64,000 bases of DNA from positions 1,703,109,978-1,703,173,977 of the forward strand of contig OX336388.2 of the NCBI GenBank assembly GCA_946902985.2, in the 5' to 3' direction. Source of the DNA: Meconema thalassinum (taxonomy: Eukaryota > Arthropoda > Insecta > Orthoptera > Tettigoniidae). Under the pieces are notes generated by a model that saw nothing but the letters and a program-made list of their open reading frames with translations, ran no database searches and was not told the DNA's origin. Each line of letters starts with the position of its first letter. The first letter of the stretch is position 1. Made by a program: the position numbers and the translations under genes. Shown piece by piece: positions 23,940 through 35,894 of this stretch.

Positions 23940-24478
23940 GTACCAAGAAAAGGAAGCCAGGCCCTAAAAAATAAAAAACACCTCTTCACCCCCGTAAGTT
24001 TTTTCCTAGTTTATATTTTAACTCGTATTTCTTTACGCTCGCATTAGAGAATCTGTAATGCACTAAGCAGTTATGATTTCACTTATATTTTACCTGTAGC
24101 CTACAAGTTGGATGACTAAACGTCACCCCGAAATCTGCAGACTACATGGCTGAACAGCGCATCGGTTGCTTGGTAGGCCTAGGCCCTTCATGGGCTGTCT
24201 CGCCACGGGTGTAGTTTTTTTTATTTCTAATACATAAGTGTAGGAGCACAAAATCACGAACTATTCAGTGACGACTTTTTTCAGAGAAGCAAGTTCGACT
24301 TCAAATTAAAACAATGCGTTGTGTGGAAAAATAAAGGCGTAGGGAATGTGAAAATGGAAAATTGGTTTCCGGAAATACTGGATTGGATTGGGATCCATAA
24401 AGACTGCAAACAGTTCTCTTGAACTACCGGCGAGCAAGGTGAAGACAAACAGCTAACTGCAACCAAACTTATGCGTTA
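23940..24478. other. Unassigned flank of the Gypsy array
   Basis: No coding frame or repeat boundary recognised. It contains moderately AT-rich DNA and could be the 5' part of the element that carried the YqaJ-like gene downstream. Confidence 0.3.
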
Positions 24479-25344
24479 TTGCTTGCAGCCCCTAATTGCA
24501 AAACTTCCCAGCTAGTATCAAACACCGCCAGTAATGCAGCCGAAAATTATATGTCCCTTGTTGCAAAATTCACGGGAGGTAAGCAGATCAATCGAGGGAA
24601 ACGAGGCTCTTTCACTCATCGAACCAAAGCTGCCGGGATGGTCTTTCAGTTTGGGCCATCCTGGCACTATAAAACAATGAAATCAGCTTAGAAATAAAAA
24701 CTTCCACAATAGTGAAGGACACAGCACTCATCAGAAAGAGAAGAAGAGCAGCTTTCAGAAAAAGGTTTATTTGGTCGCGAGAAGGGAAAAGAATGTCCCG
24801 GCAACAGTCTAATGAAATGAAACGTACCGTCTCACGTGATTATGGAAACGTATCAATGCAATTGGATTTCGATGAGGTACTGTTGAGAGAGTTTAGTGAT
24901 GAGAAGATCAAGCAACTAACGCTTAGTGAAGGCCATATACAAAATCTGGAAAAGGAAACAAGGGGCCAAAGAAAAAATGAAAAGTGGCACGCAGCTATAA
25001 AGGACTGACTTACGGCATCCAATTTTGGATATGTATGCAAGAGGAAACCTACTTCGAAATGGGCTACAGTAGCAAAAAACCTGTACGGCGAATTTCACTC
25101 AAAAGCAATGCAGTATGACTGTGATAATGAGCGAATTGCAAAACGAAATTTACAGAAGAAATCGGTAGAAAAGTCGAAGAATGTGGTCTTATCGTACATA
25201 AAACTTATGGGTTTGGGTGCCGCCCTAGACGGATTAATACGAGACGACGCTATAGTCGAAGTCAAGTGCCTTTATTCTGAACGGAATATGACCATACTGG
25301 ATGCCTGCAAAAAGCTAAAGAGATTTTGTTTGGCAGAAAGTTAG
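24479..25344 (+). pseudogene. YqaJ-type viral-recombinase-like nuclease, decayed
   Basis: Three plus-strand pieces (24479-24691, 24712-25008, 25108-25344) line up as one gene with one frameshift near 24692-24711 and one in-frame stop at 25006-25008. The first piece has a GGKQINRGKRGSF block preceded by NAAENY, known from large arthropod proteins that end in a YqaJ domain. The later pieces show TRGQRKNEKWH, LTASNFG and GAALDGLI followed by DDAIVEVKC. In the YqaJ/alkaline-exonuclease fold the last two carry the catalytic Asp, Glu and Lys; here the Asp of DGLI and the Glu-x-Lys of EVKC are present. The frame stops at about 25344, before the rest of the domain. Such genes are multi-copy in arthropods and probably belong to mobile elements or viral insertions; that origin is inference. 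Confidence 0.7.
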
Positions 25345-25649
25345 CGAAGAGGAAAGCCTAGAGAATGTCAAGAACAGTGCCTTTCAGAAGAGAACAGATT
25401 GATAACTCTCTAACACTCACATGATTTTTATTTCTAGAACCAGGGCCAGTAGGTAATAACATAGCGGGAAATATGTTATTTTGTGGTATGGACGCCTAAG
25501 GACATTCACATAGAAACAACAAGATGTTCATTAAAGAACATATAGCCTACTTTCTCCTAAATGCATGGGTATTGTTATAACTCTTTGTCCTTTTCAAGGA
25601 GTATGATTGAATGTTGGTTGTAGTAGCTTGTTGAAATACAACGTGCTAT
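25345..25649. other. Gap between YqaJ remnant and satellite
   Basis: No gene seen. The last 30 bases grade into the first, degenerate satellite unit. Confidence 0.3.
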
Positions 25650-27505
25650 AGGGATATTAAACATGAATATGAGGTGCCCTTTGCTAGAGCTACCTCTGTA
25701 CCAAATTTCGTTCAATTCGGTTTCACCGTGTTTGAATTGATAGGGGGAATCGATTTGCACACATACTTGGCCACCATCTGCAAACTATTAGGCTGATGTT
25801 CTTGCAGTTTGGTCTGAATATGTTTCCCACATAAAGATATGGTGTTGCAAAATTTGGTAGAGACTAGATTATTAGGTTGGTCGTAATTCCATTTTAGCTT
25901 TTAACATTTGGGTGGCCGCGATTACGTTTCCGTCAAGATAGCGGTGATATAAAACATGACACTGAGGTGCCCTTTGCTAGTGCTACCTCTGTACCAAATT
26001 TCGTTCCATTCGGTTTCACCGTGTTCGAATTGATAAGGGGAATCGATTTTCACACAAAGATGGCCGCCATCCGCAAAATATTAGGCTGATGACCTATTAG
26101 TTTGGTCAAAGGACGCTCCCTCCATAAAGGTATGTTGTTGCTAAATTTGCTAGAGATCGGATGATTAGGCTAATCGTAATTTGATTTAAGCTTTGAACAT
26201 TTGTGTGGCCGCCATTACGTTTCTGTCAATATGGCGGCGATATAAATCATGACACTGAGATGCCCTTTGCTAGTGCTATCTCTGTACCAAATTTCGTTCC
26301 ATTCGGTTTCACCGTGTTTGAATTAACAGGGAGAATCGATTTTGACACAAAGATGGCCGCCATCCGCAAAATATTAGGCGAATGACCTATTAGATTGGTC
26401 AAAGGATGCTCCCTCCATAAAGGTATGTAGTTGCAAAATTTGGTAGAGATCGGATGATTAGGTTAATCGTAATTTGATTTAAGCTTTGAACATTCGTGTG
26501 GCCGCCATTACGTTTCAGTCAAGATGGTGGCGATATAAAACATGACACTGAGGTGCCCTTTGCTAGTGCTACCTCTGTACCAAATTTCGTTCCATTGGGT
26601 TCCACCGTGTTCGAATTAATAGGGGGAATCAATTTTGACATAAAGATGGCCGCCACCAACAAACTATTAGGCTAATAACCTATTAGATTGGTCAAAGGAT
26701 GCTCCCTCCATAAAGGTATGTAGTTGCAAAATTTGGTAGAGATCGGATGATTAGGTTAATCGTAATTTGATTTAAGCTTTGAACATTCGTGTGGCCGCCA
26801 TTACGTTTCTGTCAAGATGGCGGCGATATAAAACATGACACTGAGGTGCCCTTTGCTAGTGCTACCTCTGTACCAAATTTCGTTCCATTTGGTTTCACCG
26901 TGTTTGAATTAATAGGGGGAATTGATTTTCACACAAAGATGGCCGCCATCCGCAAACTATTAGGCTAATGACCTAGTTATTTGGTCAAAAGATGCTTCCT
27001 CCATAAAGGTATGTTGTTGCAAAATTTGGTAGATATCGGATGATTAGGTTAATCGTAATTTGATTTAAGCTTTGAACATTTGTGTGGCCGCCATTACGTT
27101 TCCGTCAAGATGGCGGCGATATAAAACATGATACTGAGGTGCCTTTTGTTAGTACTACCTCTGTACCAAATTTCGTTCCATTCGGTTGCACCGTGGTCGA
27201 ATTAATAGGGGGGATCGATTTTCACACAAAGATGGCCGCCATCCGCAAACTATTACGCTGATGACTTATTAGTTTGGTCAAAGGATGCTCCCCCCATAAA
27301 GGTATGTTGTTGCAAAATTTGGTAGAGATCGGATGATTAGGTTAGTCGTAATTTGATTTAAGCTTTGAACATTTGTGTGGCCGCCATTACGTTTCCGTCA
27401 AGATGGTGGCGATATAAAACATGACACTGAGGTGTCCTTTGCAAGTGCTACCTTTGTACCAAATTTCGTTCAATTCGCATTCACCGTGTTCGAATTGATA
27501 GGGGG
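25650..27505. repeat. 293-bp tandem satellite, about 6.3 units
   Basis: The landmark GTGGCC recurs at 25912, 26205, 26498, 26791, 27084 and 27377, which is exactly 293 bp each time. Each unit carries GCCGCCAT facing ATGGCGGC across 14 bases, and a second site GATGGCCGCCAT. It also carries a CAAATTTCGTTC... block of a kind common in arthropod repeats. The last unit runs into a G run, a CA/CAGA microsatellite and a terminal hairpin, so the array is probably the internal repeat zone of a Helentron-like element rather than free satellite. Confidence 0.9.
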
Positions 27506-27658
27506 GGACAGACATTCAGAGTACACACACTCACACACACACACACACAGACACACACACACACAGACTCACACACACACAGACAGACACACTTTTTTCG
27601 CCCTGTGTTGATATCATAAGTCTACTTTCATTTTTTGCAAAAATCGAAAGTAGGCTAA
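27506..27658. repeat. Microsatellite and terminal hairpin of the satellite-bearing element
   Basis: GATAGGGGGGGACAGAC leads into a CA-rich microsatellite at about 27523-27591. Then a hairpin with AGTCTACTTTC and GAAAGTAGGCT as arms ends in CTAA at 27658. The same order (G run, microsatellite, hairpin, GTAGGCTAA) closes the elements ending at 34453 and 63488. Terminal hairpin plus subterminal repeats is the known plan of Helentron-associated elements. Confidence 0.6.
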
Positions 27659-29159
27659 TAAAGAGGGACGAAAAGTTCTGGGGACAAAAAATGCTTATGT
27701 AACTGATATTCTGCTGCGATAAAATCTTGTTGCCTGAGATCATTGATCCCAGGATGACCAGATCAATGGATATAAGAGAACCTGAGGTGAAGTAAAATAC
27801 TGAGTGTGTGTAAATCATGAAACGCTATCTTTGATATGGAAAAATTGAAACATTGATTTCAAGAACAGGAAATAATTAGGTATAATATTTTTGTTTGTTT
27901 ATAGTACGCAGTACTAGTGCCTGTGCTAACAATAGGCAGATGAGAATATCTTAGGAACTTTAATTCTATTATGTACTGTACCCATGTGAGTAATCTCCAT
28001 GGAAAATATGCTTCCGCCTCCAGCCAGCGTCAGGTCTCAGGCGTGTACTGTTCCCCCATTTAGCAGTTGCATATTTTGGATTTGAGACTAAAAGGTATCA
28101 ACTCTACAATTATAAGGCACAACTCTATTCTAAGACTTTAATTCAGTACTAAAATCATGGCTTCAAACATATAAAAACAATCCCAACAAACATTAAAAAA
28201 AATCAAACAAAATTACTTCCACAATCCACTAATATTCACACAATATTATCATAATAAACTCATATCATAACTCAAACCTTTACCCTGATATTGACTTCAC
28301 AATTCACTCTAGTGCGCTGATGCACATACAACTTTCATAAACAAAACTGTACTTTTATTCTTCTGGCATCTAGTGTGACTTCTTTAATTTCACAAAATTA
28401 CTTGTTTCTTAAACCTCATCTTACTTTGACAATTATGTGTACCGTGTGTGTTTGGTCTCTCTCTTCCCACCAAATGCTTTTCATGCATTAGCCTATTCAT
28501 GTGTTGCACAACAAATCTACGTGCAACTCCATAATCATGTAAATCTACCCCTACACATCCCTTTATTTATAGTTCCACTGCATGCCGTTGTGATTTCATC
28601 TTCAAAACTTTTGTTATCGCTGTGTCGGATGGTATTATTAAGCTACCCTTGCGAGCGTAGCCTGTGGCGTCAAGTGCCCAACATCATAAATTCGTGTCAG
28701 TGTCAGTACAAAATGCAACTTCAAACCATTCGTAAGATTGCTAAAATTTTTACTCATCAGGATTATCTATGATTACCAATGTGCTTTTAAACCACACACA
28801 TTCATTACACAATATAACAATGCTTCCTTTCATTACAAGCAAGGTCTCAAATCTGTCCTTTCAAAACGCTAGCCTTCACGGTTCGTCTTATAACTCAGCC
28901 CCTAGAGCTGCTCGCATACAATGGAATGGAGTGGGGTGGTCACAGCAGTAAACCGTACCTCGCCTCCTGCCTCTTGGCTTATATCTCCCCAAGCAGTAGT
29001 AAGATTCTAAATACAATACTGTGGTCACAATGACGCACATATCCCAATGGATTTAAACTGAATGGTATGCAAATAGGTTCTGGACGAGCTTAAACATTTA
29101 TCCCTAACCTGAGGATATGATAATGACTGGCCTCAATAGGTCCATTTCAACATGAAGGC

Positions 29160-29420
29160 ACGAGATTCATAAAAGCATTGGTCGATCTGGATAACCGGTA
29201 TCTTAATAAATGCTGCGGTCAGTCGCATGCTGCCGTCAACAAGATTCGCTTCACAAGGGCCGAATCACTCAATAACTTAGTTCTCGGTCGATCAGGTATG
29301 GTGCAGAGGTTTCCAATGTTCTCCCCTCACCTACCACAGGATTCGAACCCGGAACATTCCATATCCATCATCGGAGTTAGGGTATGCACTAAATACACTC
29401 CGGCATAATTAAATATCTCT
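29160..29420 (-). repeat. Possible SINE fragment
   Basis: GGATTCGAACCCGG at about 29340-29353 is the reverse of a pol III B box. The surrounding sequence (CTCCCCTCACCTACC just upstream) is tRNA-head-like. No tail is recognised. Confidence 0.3.
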
Positions 29421-29739
29421 GTACGCCCACGGCTATACGAGATTCCACACGTCGAATAGATTACCTGGCTCCATGACCTGATATTATGATCTCGTCCTTT
29501 GATTATTAAGAGAAATCTATCAATTAATCTATAAGCTTTTACACAAGCTGCAAATTCAATTCACTCTTAAGCTCTTCCACTTCCTTGCATAATTATATTC
29601 CCATTAACACAATATATTCTGATATTAAACTCTTTTCTCATCCCTTACTGTATAATCTTACTGCTTGGATCGATAAATCTTCCAATTAGCGTAAATATTT
29701 CTTACTTACGACATTTTACCTGATGTATTCATTATACCT

Positions 29740-29743
29740 TTTA

Positions 29744-29810
<67 letters not shown>
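29740..29810. repeat. TTA microsatellite
   Basis: About 70 bp of almost pure TTA repeats. Confidence 0.95.
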
Positions 29811-29811
<1 letters not shown>

Positions 29812-31049
29812 TGACATAAATTACCATAATCCGACACAACATAACCATCTTAATAATCGAACATCCGTGTTCGTTACGTTAAGTTTACATAACTGATTTG
29901 CCATTTTATTAATAGTGGTAACGAGTAATCCACTCACTGATGTCTAGAAACATCTCAACTCTACTAAAATCAACACAACAATAAACACTGGAGGGTCAAT
30001 CTCCTAATACTGATTCTTACTGGCATTATTTTTATAATTCTGAAATCACATTAAATGCAGTGGGCTATAACTTCTATATAATCATAATTTGTGGGGTACT
30101 CACATATAGGCTTATCCTGGTGGCTCCAACCACCCATATCTTCCAGTGTCGCCTGCCATTGCAGAGTTAGCGCGACATTTCCATACTGAAGATACACATT
30201 TTATAATACATTTCTTTCACCAAGCACACGGCACTTTCCATTTCTATGATGAAGCTATTGCTTCCAAAACACATGACACTTGATAACACTTGTTATACCA
30301 TTAATTTAAAAGATATTTTACATATGATTTCCACATAACACACGTCACTATTTACATTCTTCATTGGTTGAAATTTCCTGGCAAGATATCAGAATTGCAG
30401 GTATTGACGGCATCCTCCATGCTCCTACCAACTCCTGACTGAAAGTCTCGATCATCTGCCTACGGATTCACCAACTGTCTATCAATTATCCTACGATAAA
30501 CTTCCTGCTGTGCATAAAGATGCTTACTTTTCGTCCTGAGCGTTACTATTTGGTATTCTTAAGACATTTCACCAAATGCATCATAAAGTTTCTTCCGGCG
30601 CATTCCGGCGGACTAATACATGTATAACCAATCAATATATTATACACTGCGCTCAACATTGTACATAGTATTTACACAAATTATTACTTCAATAGTTCTG
30701 CAACTTATATCACACGGCACTTCCTATGTGAACATTGACAATTGCTCGTACTGCCGCCTATACACATGCAGCACGACTGTCCTTACTAAAAAGAATTATA
30801 ACAGTTTTACTGCACGGCTTCCCAAGCTGAAGTCCGAGCCTCCTTCCTTGACTTCGATAACGCATTTCGCATAATAAAGTTCGTTGATTACCGTACTTAT
30901 TATTGCTTCATGACTATTCATAATTATATTATCACTTGGTGCATTACACTGCACGGCGAATATAATGATTAACACTAAAATGTTCAAGTCTTTGTGTGAG
31001 CGTCCTTTCCTGAGCCAAAGCGACATACGTTCCGCGCTCGAGTCTGTTC

Positions 31050-31092
31050 CAACTGACCCCTTCTGACTGGGTCCACACCCTTATATCCGTTT
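31050..31092 (-). promoter_or_regulatory. Minus-strand core promoter candidate
   Basis: On the minus strand GGATATAAGGGTG is followed about 29 bases later by TCAGT, the arthropod initiator consensus. This TATA-initiator spacing is ideal and resembles insect Gypsy LTR promoters. No gene follows directly. Confidence 0.4.
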
Positions 31093-31460
31093 CACTCGAA
31101 AAAGTAGACCTAGAATTCCCGCGCTGTATCATCTCCTCTCCCAGGATGATTCTGGTCTCGAAACAATGCTCATAGGGTTCCTTTTTCCTCGCTGGTCCCA
31201 AAACTATCTGCGTGCTGAAGGATCGATCGGCCAATTAATTAATATTAATTGCCTTTGCCATAGCGTGGGTACGCGGTTTCCAGTGGAAATCCCCGGTGAC
31301 ATAGTCAGGTCACGCCGCGAACACCCCTAGTCCTGTGTTCTTGCGCACTCCACTAAATATGCCTCGATTTCACAGTTTAAAGGCTTTATAATTAGCCTCC
31401 TGGCTAAAGATTCACATGTGTGCAACTCTCATGTCATTGCGTTGCTTCAATCACGAGTAA

Positions 31461-32182
31461 TCAATGATTTTCACTGGGATCTTCCCATTCCATTCTCAAC
31501 TCCATTCTCAAACGGGGAAGGAAGAACACGGTCATTATTCAACCCCCCCCCCCCCCCTTCTTGCAGACGACTTAAGTAGGTCAACGAGATTGACATGGCT
31601 CCATGAGTCTCCTCCTACAATTCTGGGGCCATTAGTAAACTGCCCAACTCTCCACTTCTGTGTTCCAAGTCCAGCATAGCCTACTCCATGTAGTCCAATA
31701 ATGCTGTATTCCGCTCATTTTCCCTGCTTTATTTCAATAAATAATGTCAGCACCAGTTGATATCACACCAGTGATTAATTATGTACTTTCCTCTAGGGGT
31801 TTTTACAACTAAAACTCCCTCAACAGGTCTCGGGTTCGTTCCCTGGTGGAACCTTCATTCTTAGATCACAGTCTCTGAGATCCACTTTCGATACCAGTCA
31901 GCTTAATTCCCCTCGGGTTCAGTACATAACAATTTTGCTCTTGGTATGCATTTTCACAATTTGTTTATTGTAATAAAATGTCCTACATAAATGAACTTTT
32001 ATTACTACCTCCATGAACATTGAAGCGCTGTCAGCATCTATCCTGAGTGTGTTTTCACCGGTTTTCCACAATCCCTCCAGGTAAATGCCGAGATAGTACC
32101 GTACGTGAAGTTTCAGGGCACCTGCCACATCCCTGACTCTAATACAGTTACACACATAATCAACTACACGGGACTGATTATG
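31461..32182. other. Unassigned region
   Basis: Holds a 15-C tract at 31543-31557 and otherwise no recognised feature. Confidence 0.3.
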
Positions 32183-32214
<32 letters not shown>

Positions 32215-32432
32215 GTTATTGGTTTTACGTCCCTTTTAACTACTGCGGTTTTAGAGACGCCGGGGTGCCGGAATTTCGCCCCGAAGGGGATCTTTAACGT
32301 GCCAGTAAATCTAATGATACGGTTCCCTCGCATTCGCGCGCCCTCAAATGCCAACTGGCTGCACCAGGATTCGATCATGCTACCTCAAGCACAGCAAGCG
32401 AGAACGTTTCCGCTGAGCCACGCAGCCAGCCA
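32183..32432 (-). repeat. SINE type B with TAA tail
   Basis: On the minus strand the element starts near 32432 with a tRNA-like head, with GATCGAATCCTGG as B box. It runs through a body containing the reverse of GGTTTTACGTCCCTTTTAAC and GACGCCGGGGTGCCGG, and ends in a TAA-type microsatellite at 32183-32213. A degraded relative lies at 36490-36680. Related sequences are common in several insect genomes, from memory. Confidence 0.7.
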
Positions 32433-33079
32433 AAGGTACCGATATCCAAGATGTCCCAAGCCCCTACAATGTATTATTTTCAATAAGAATGTTAAAGGAA
32501 GTAAGAAAGGTATCTACACATAGTGTCAACGTTACATATTGTGACACTACTACAGTATAATTTTCTTTCTCAGATATTGTTCCACGCCTAAGCACTTGTA
32601 CACGTAACTCGTCGAACTATAATATTTGTGACAAGAGGAAGACAACTCCTTCCTGTCGTCAAATTGTTCCCTTCTCCCTCCGCCCTGTCAGCGTGTTCAT
32701 CATTTTCCTTGCGCAAGAGATCATGTGGAGCCGCGCCGCCTACCACACTTTTCAAAACAATTCCCAAACTAATGCTGTCGATTCCATTCACCCGATTTTA
32801 ATTCTGAAAAATGCATTGGAAACAGGAAATAAATCTACATTTTTGTATTACCAGGTTTTTTTTTTTCATGTTTTAAGCAGAGATATAAAAAACTGTTAGT
32901 AACTTTTTTGTTTTTCACAGTTTGTAAAATGCATCGAATTGATATCAATTCAATTGCAGTCTAGTATACATAGTGGTTTTCAGATCGCAAATACGAGCTT
33001 TCGTTCAAAAGAAAACTGAAAAAAGAAATTGTCTCACTTTGGTGCTGCTACGTGGTGTCAGAATTACAAACTAAACAAT
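32433..33079. other. Unassigned region
   Basis: No gene or repeat boundary recognised. Confidence 0.3.
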
Positions 33080-34453
33080 AAGTTCCGTGACGAACTAAAG
33101 AGCCTACTTTTCTTAAAATTTAAGATTCATGCCAATGATTAATCTATACGGACCTTTCTAGAATAATGACGAAATTAAGTTGGTAATATCGACATTTCTA
33201 ATTAATTCGAAATATACCTGCCATAATGTAGCCTAATAGAGCACTACAGTTGCCAGCCCTGGTGACTGCATATATATGCTTAGTTCCATCTCTTAAGGTA
33301 CAGAATACAAAATTTTGTGGAAGTCCAATGGCTATTGTTGACATTACATGCAGCGAGACATTGGATCTATGAGAGCGCGTAAAATCATGTTGGCAACAAT
33401 GTCATGCATGTGTTGGTCAGAAATAATCTGTAATATCATGATCTATTGTTGTGCCAAGTTTGGATGAAATCCATTTGTTAGTATATAAGTTACATGAATT
33501 TTAAAATTGGACCTATCAGCAGGCTTAGAATCAAGTTGGCAGCACTGACGTATATAAGTTACTCCAAATTAATCTAGAATATCAGGTACTATACGTGTGC
33601 ACAGTTTAGAGCTGTTGGCTTGGATACTTTCTGATATATTGATATTACGAAAAACAAATAACAGGCAGCATTTGTTAACAGTTGGCAGCTCTGGTTGCTC
33701 TTAAGAATACGCATAGTCATATCGGTTATGGTACACGTTGTGCATACGAAATTTAGTTGAAATCCAATTGATAGTATGGAAGTTACATGTATTTAAAAGT
33801 TGGTCCTATCAACATGAATAGAATCATGTTGTAGCACTGACGTATATTAGTTACACCAAAGTAATCTAGAATGTCAGGTACTATACGAGTGCATAGTTTA
33901 AAGCTTTCGCCTTGCATACTTTCTTAAATATTGCTATTGGGATGAAAAAATAGAGAGTGCATTTATTAACAGTTGGCAGCCTGCTGGCTCCTACGAATAT
34001 GCTCGGTCATATCTGTTTATGTACACATATTACATACGTAATTTGGTTGAAATCCAGTTGATAGTGTAGAAGTTATATGCATTTGAAAATCAGTCCTATC
34101 ATCAGGCTTAGAATTATTTTGGCAACACTGTCATGTATGGCCACCTGGAAATTAAACTGAAATATTATTATCTATATGTGTGCGAATTTTGTAATAGCTC
34201 CCTCCTTGCATACCTTCTAAGATATCCAACATGGAACTCAAATTTCAATTTTGTTTTTTCCGCAGTTGGTAGCACTGACATCATTGTCAAATTTGGTTTC
34301 GATTGTTGCAGCCGTTTAGGACTTGATAGGGGGGGGGACACAGAAAGACAGACAGACAGAAGGACAGACAGAGAGACAGACAGACAGACAGAAATTTGCC
34401 CGGATCGATCTCATAAGTCTCCTCATTCTTGCAAAATGTGAAAAGTAGGCTAA
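33080..34453. mobile_element. Helentron-like non-autonomous element, copy 1
   Basis: Starts AAGTTCCGTGACGAAC, matching 62049. A subterminal GCCTACTTTTC is complementary to GAAAAGTAGGC at the end. The interior has imperfect repeats of about 290 bp (for example TTGGCAGC blocks at about 33686 and 33975). It then has a G run, a GACA microsatellite (34338-34392), a hairpin and GTAGGCTAA. No transposase is encoded; 5'/3' subterminal repeats, internal tandem units, microsatellite and end hairpin fit a Helentron-associated element. Confidence 0.65.
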
Positions 34454-34506
34454 AACGGGACATTTAGCCTTAAGAAAGGGTCGTATGTTGTTTCTTTCCC
34501 TTAGAC

Positions 34507-35288
34507 CAGTGGTTCCCAACTTGTAAGGGCTTGAGGGCCAAATTGGTAACTTTGGGTATGATTGCGGGCCGTACTTTAATAATAGGCCCTTACTGACACC
34601 ACATAATTTTTCAACTGAAAATCCTACTCCAACAATCACTGGGATTCGATTTTATTGTATAAAGAACTATTCAACAATAAATTGCATAAAGGGGTGAAAT
34701 TAAACATACGAAGATATCAAGAAAAAATTAGTTTTGATGAACACTCAACGATGTAAGTTTATTTGAATTAATATATGAATGGCAAACAGAACCTAAGAAC
34801 TGAAGACACACTGAAATTAATAATGTTATCAAAACAATACTTACAATAGGACAATTTGGTAGTAATAAGTTTTCTTTGAATCAATATTAAAAATTGCAAC
34901 AAAAACAAAAATTAATCTAAAGACAAACTGAAATAATAATATATTAAAGCAACACTTTCAAAACAATTTATTGGTAAAACGACGATTTAGTGGGATCAGC
35001 TGCATCTACCAATGAAGTAATGTCCAGGGGAGGGTGGTCAGTGACCTGCTGTTGCCGGTTCCTCGGGTCATTGTGCGTTGCGACACGTTGTATAACGGAT
35101 CGCCATTAATTCTTTATCAAATTACTGTGTTCGTTTTTGCCGAATTGAAATACACAGTACTTAAAAACGAGCAATGACATGTATTATTTCATGACTTTTA
35201 AAAACTTTTCCTTTAAAAAAGATAAAAGCTTTCCCGGGCCACGAAAACTTGCGTCGCGGGCACATGCGGCCACCAGTTGGAAACCACT
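34507..35288. mobile_element. hAT-like non-autonomous element
   Basis: 782 bp bounded by inverted ends CAGTGGTTCCCAACTTGT at the left and, read inwards from the right, CAGTGGTTTCCAACTGGT. CAGTGGTT starts are typical of hAT elements. The interior is AT-rich and non-coding. An exact 8-bp target duplication was not found, only similar CTTAGAC and CTTAAAC flanks. Confidence 0.65.
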
Positions 35289-35414
35289 GCCTCTTAAACC
35301 ATAGTATCTTCAACGTGGTGGTTTTAGTTTAGAAAATCAACAGAACAGAATGTATTAGGAATGTAACTTAAAACGTGTTTTACTCATTATTATCTTCCAT
35401 GGAACACGTTGTTA

Positions 35415-35500
35415 TTGATTCATTTAGCGCTTTGTGACATCGTTGTCTTGTAGCCCCGTGTACTTGGGCGTGTTTGGAATCTGTCTGATTATTATTTTCG
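35415..35500 (-). repeat. SINE type A, 3' fragment
   Basis: Matches the type A end: the reverse of GTACACGGGGCTACAAGAC and the GCGCTTTGTGACATCGTTG block. Confidence 0.55.
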
Positions 35501-35894
35501 TGTTAGAAACATCCAAGTACTGTATACACCGTTGCAGACATTATATTACATTACCAAAACTTGGCCACTGTCAGTGCTTTCTCCGAAGTCTGACGTAGAT
35601 CATCTTCCGTACAGAATGTTGGCACAGTCTGATCTTCTCCACTTCACTTGATGCTATCTTCCTACTCCAAGTTTCAGATACTCTTACCCTTAATAACCCA
35701 GAGGGAAGGGGGGCTTTAGCTGTCCACAATTCCGACTTTGCTCTTCCATCAGTAGTTTGAAACTGTGGTTGATGTTTTTAGGAAATTTTTATAACCTGTG
35801 TCATTGTGATGGCTGTATTAGTGCATGTATTTGTAATTGAGGGTAGGTTTAAGAAAGAAACGACCGTGACCTTAAATTAGGATCCGATGTTTGT

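Larger units (their letters stand above)
27659..31460. other. Unassigned AT-rich region, possible decayed long LTR
   Basis: No reliable coding frame in 3.8 kb. It contains a TTA microsatellite (29740-29810), a tRNA-like box near 29339-29353 and, on the minus strand, a good core promoter near 31050-31092. Base composition and layout recall the long Gypsy LTRs, but I could not place matching ends. Confidence 0.3.

Noticed and set aside
25650..27505. CRISPR-like array
   Set aside because: 293-bp units follow each other without unique spacers and the context is eukaryotic.
27375..27611. 78-codon frame over satellite and CA repeat
   Set aside because: Translation of tandem repeat and microsatellite.
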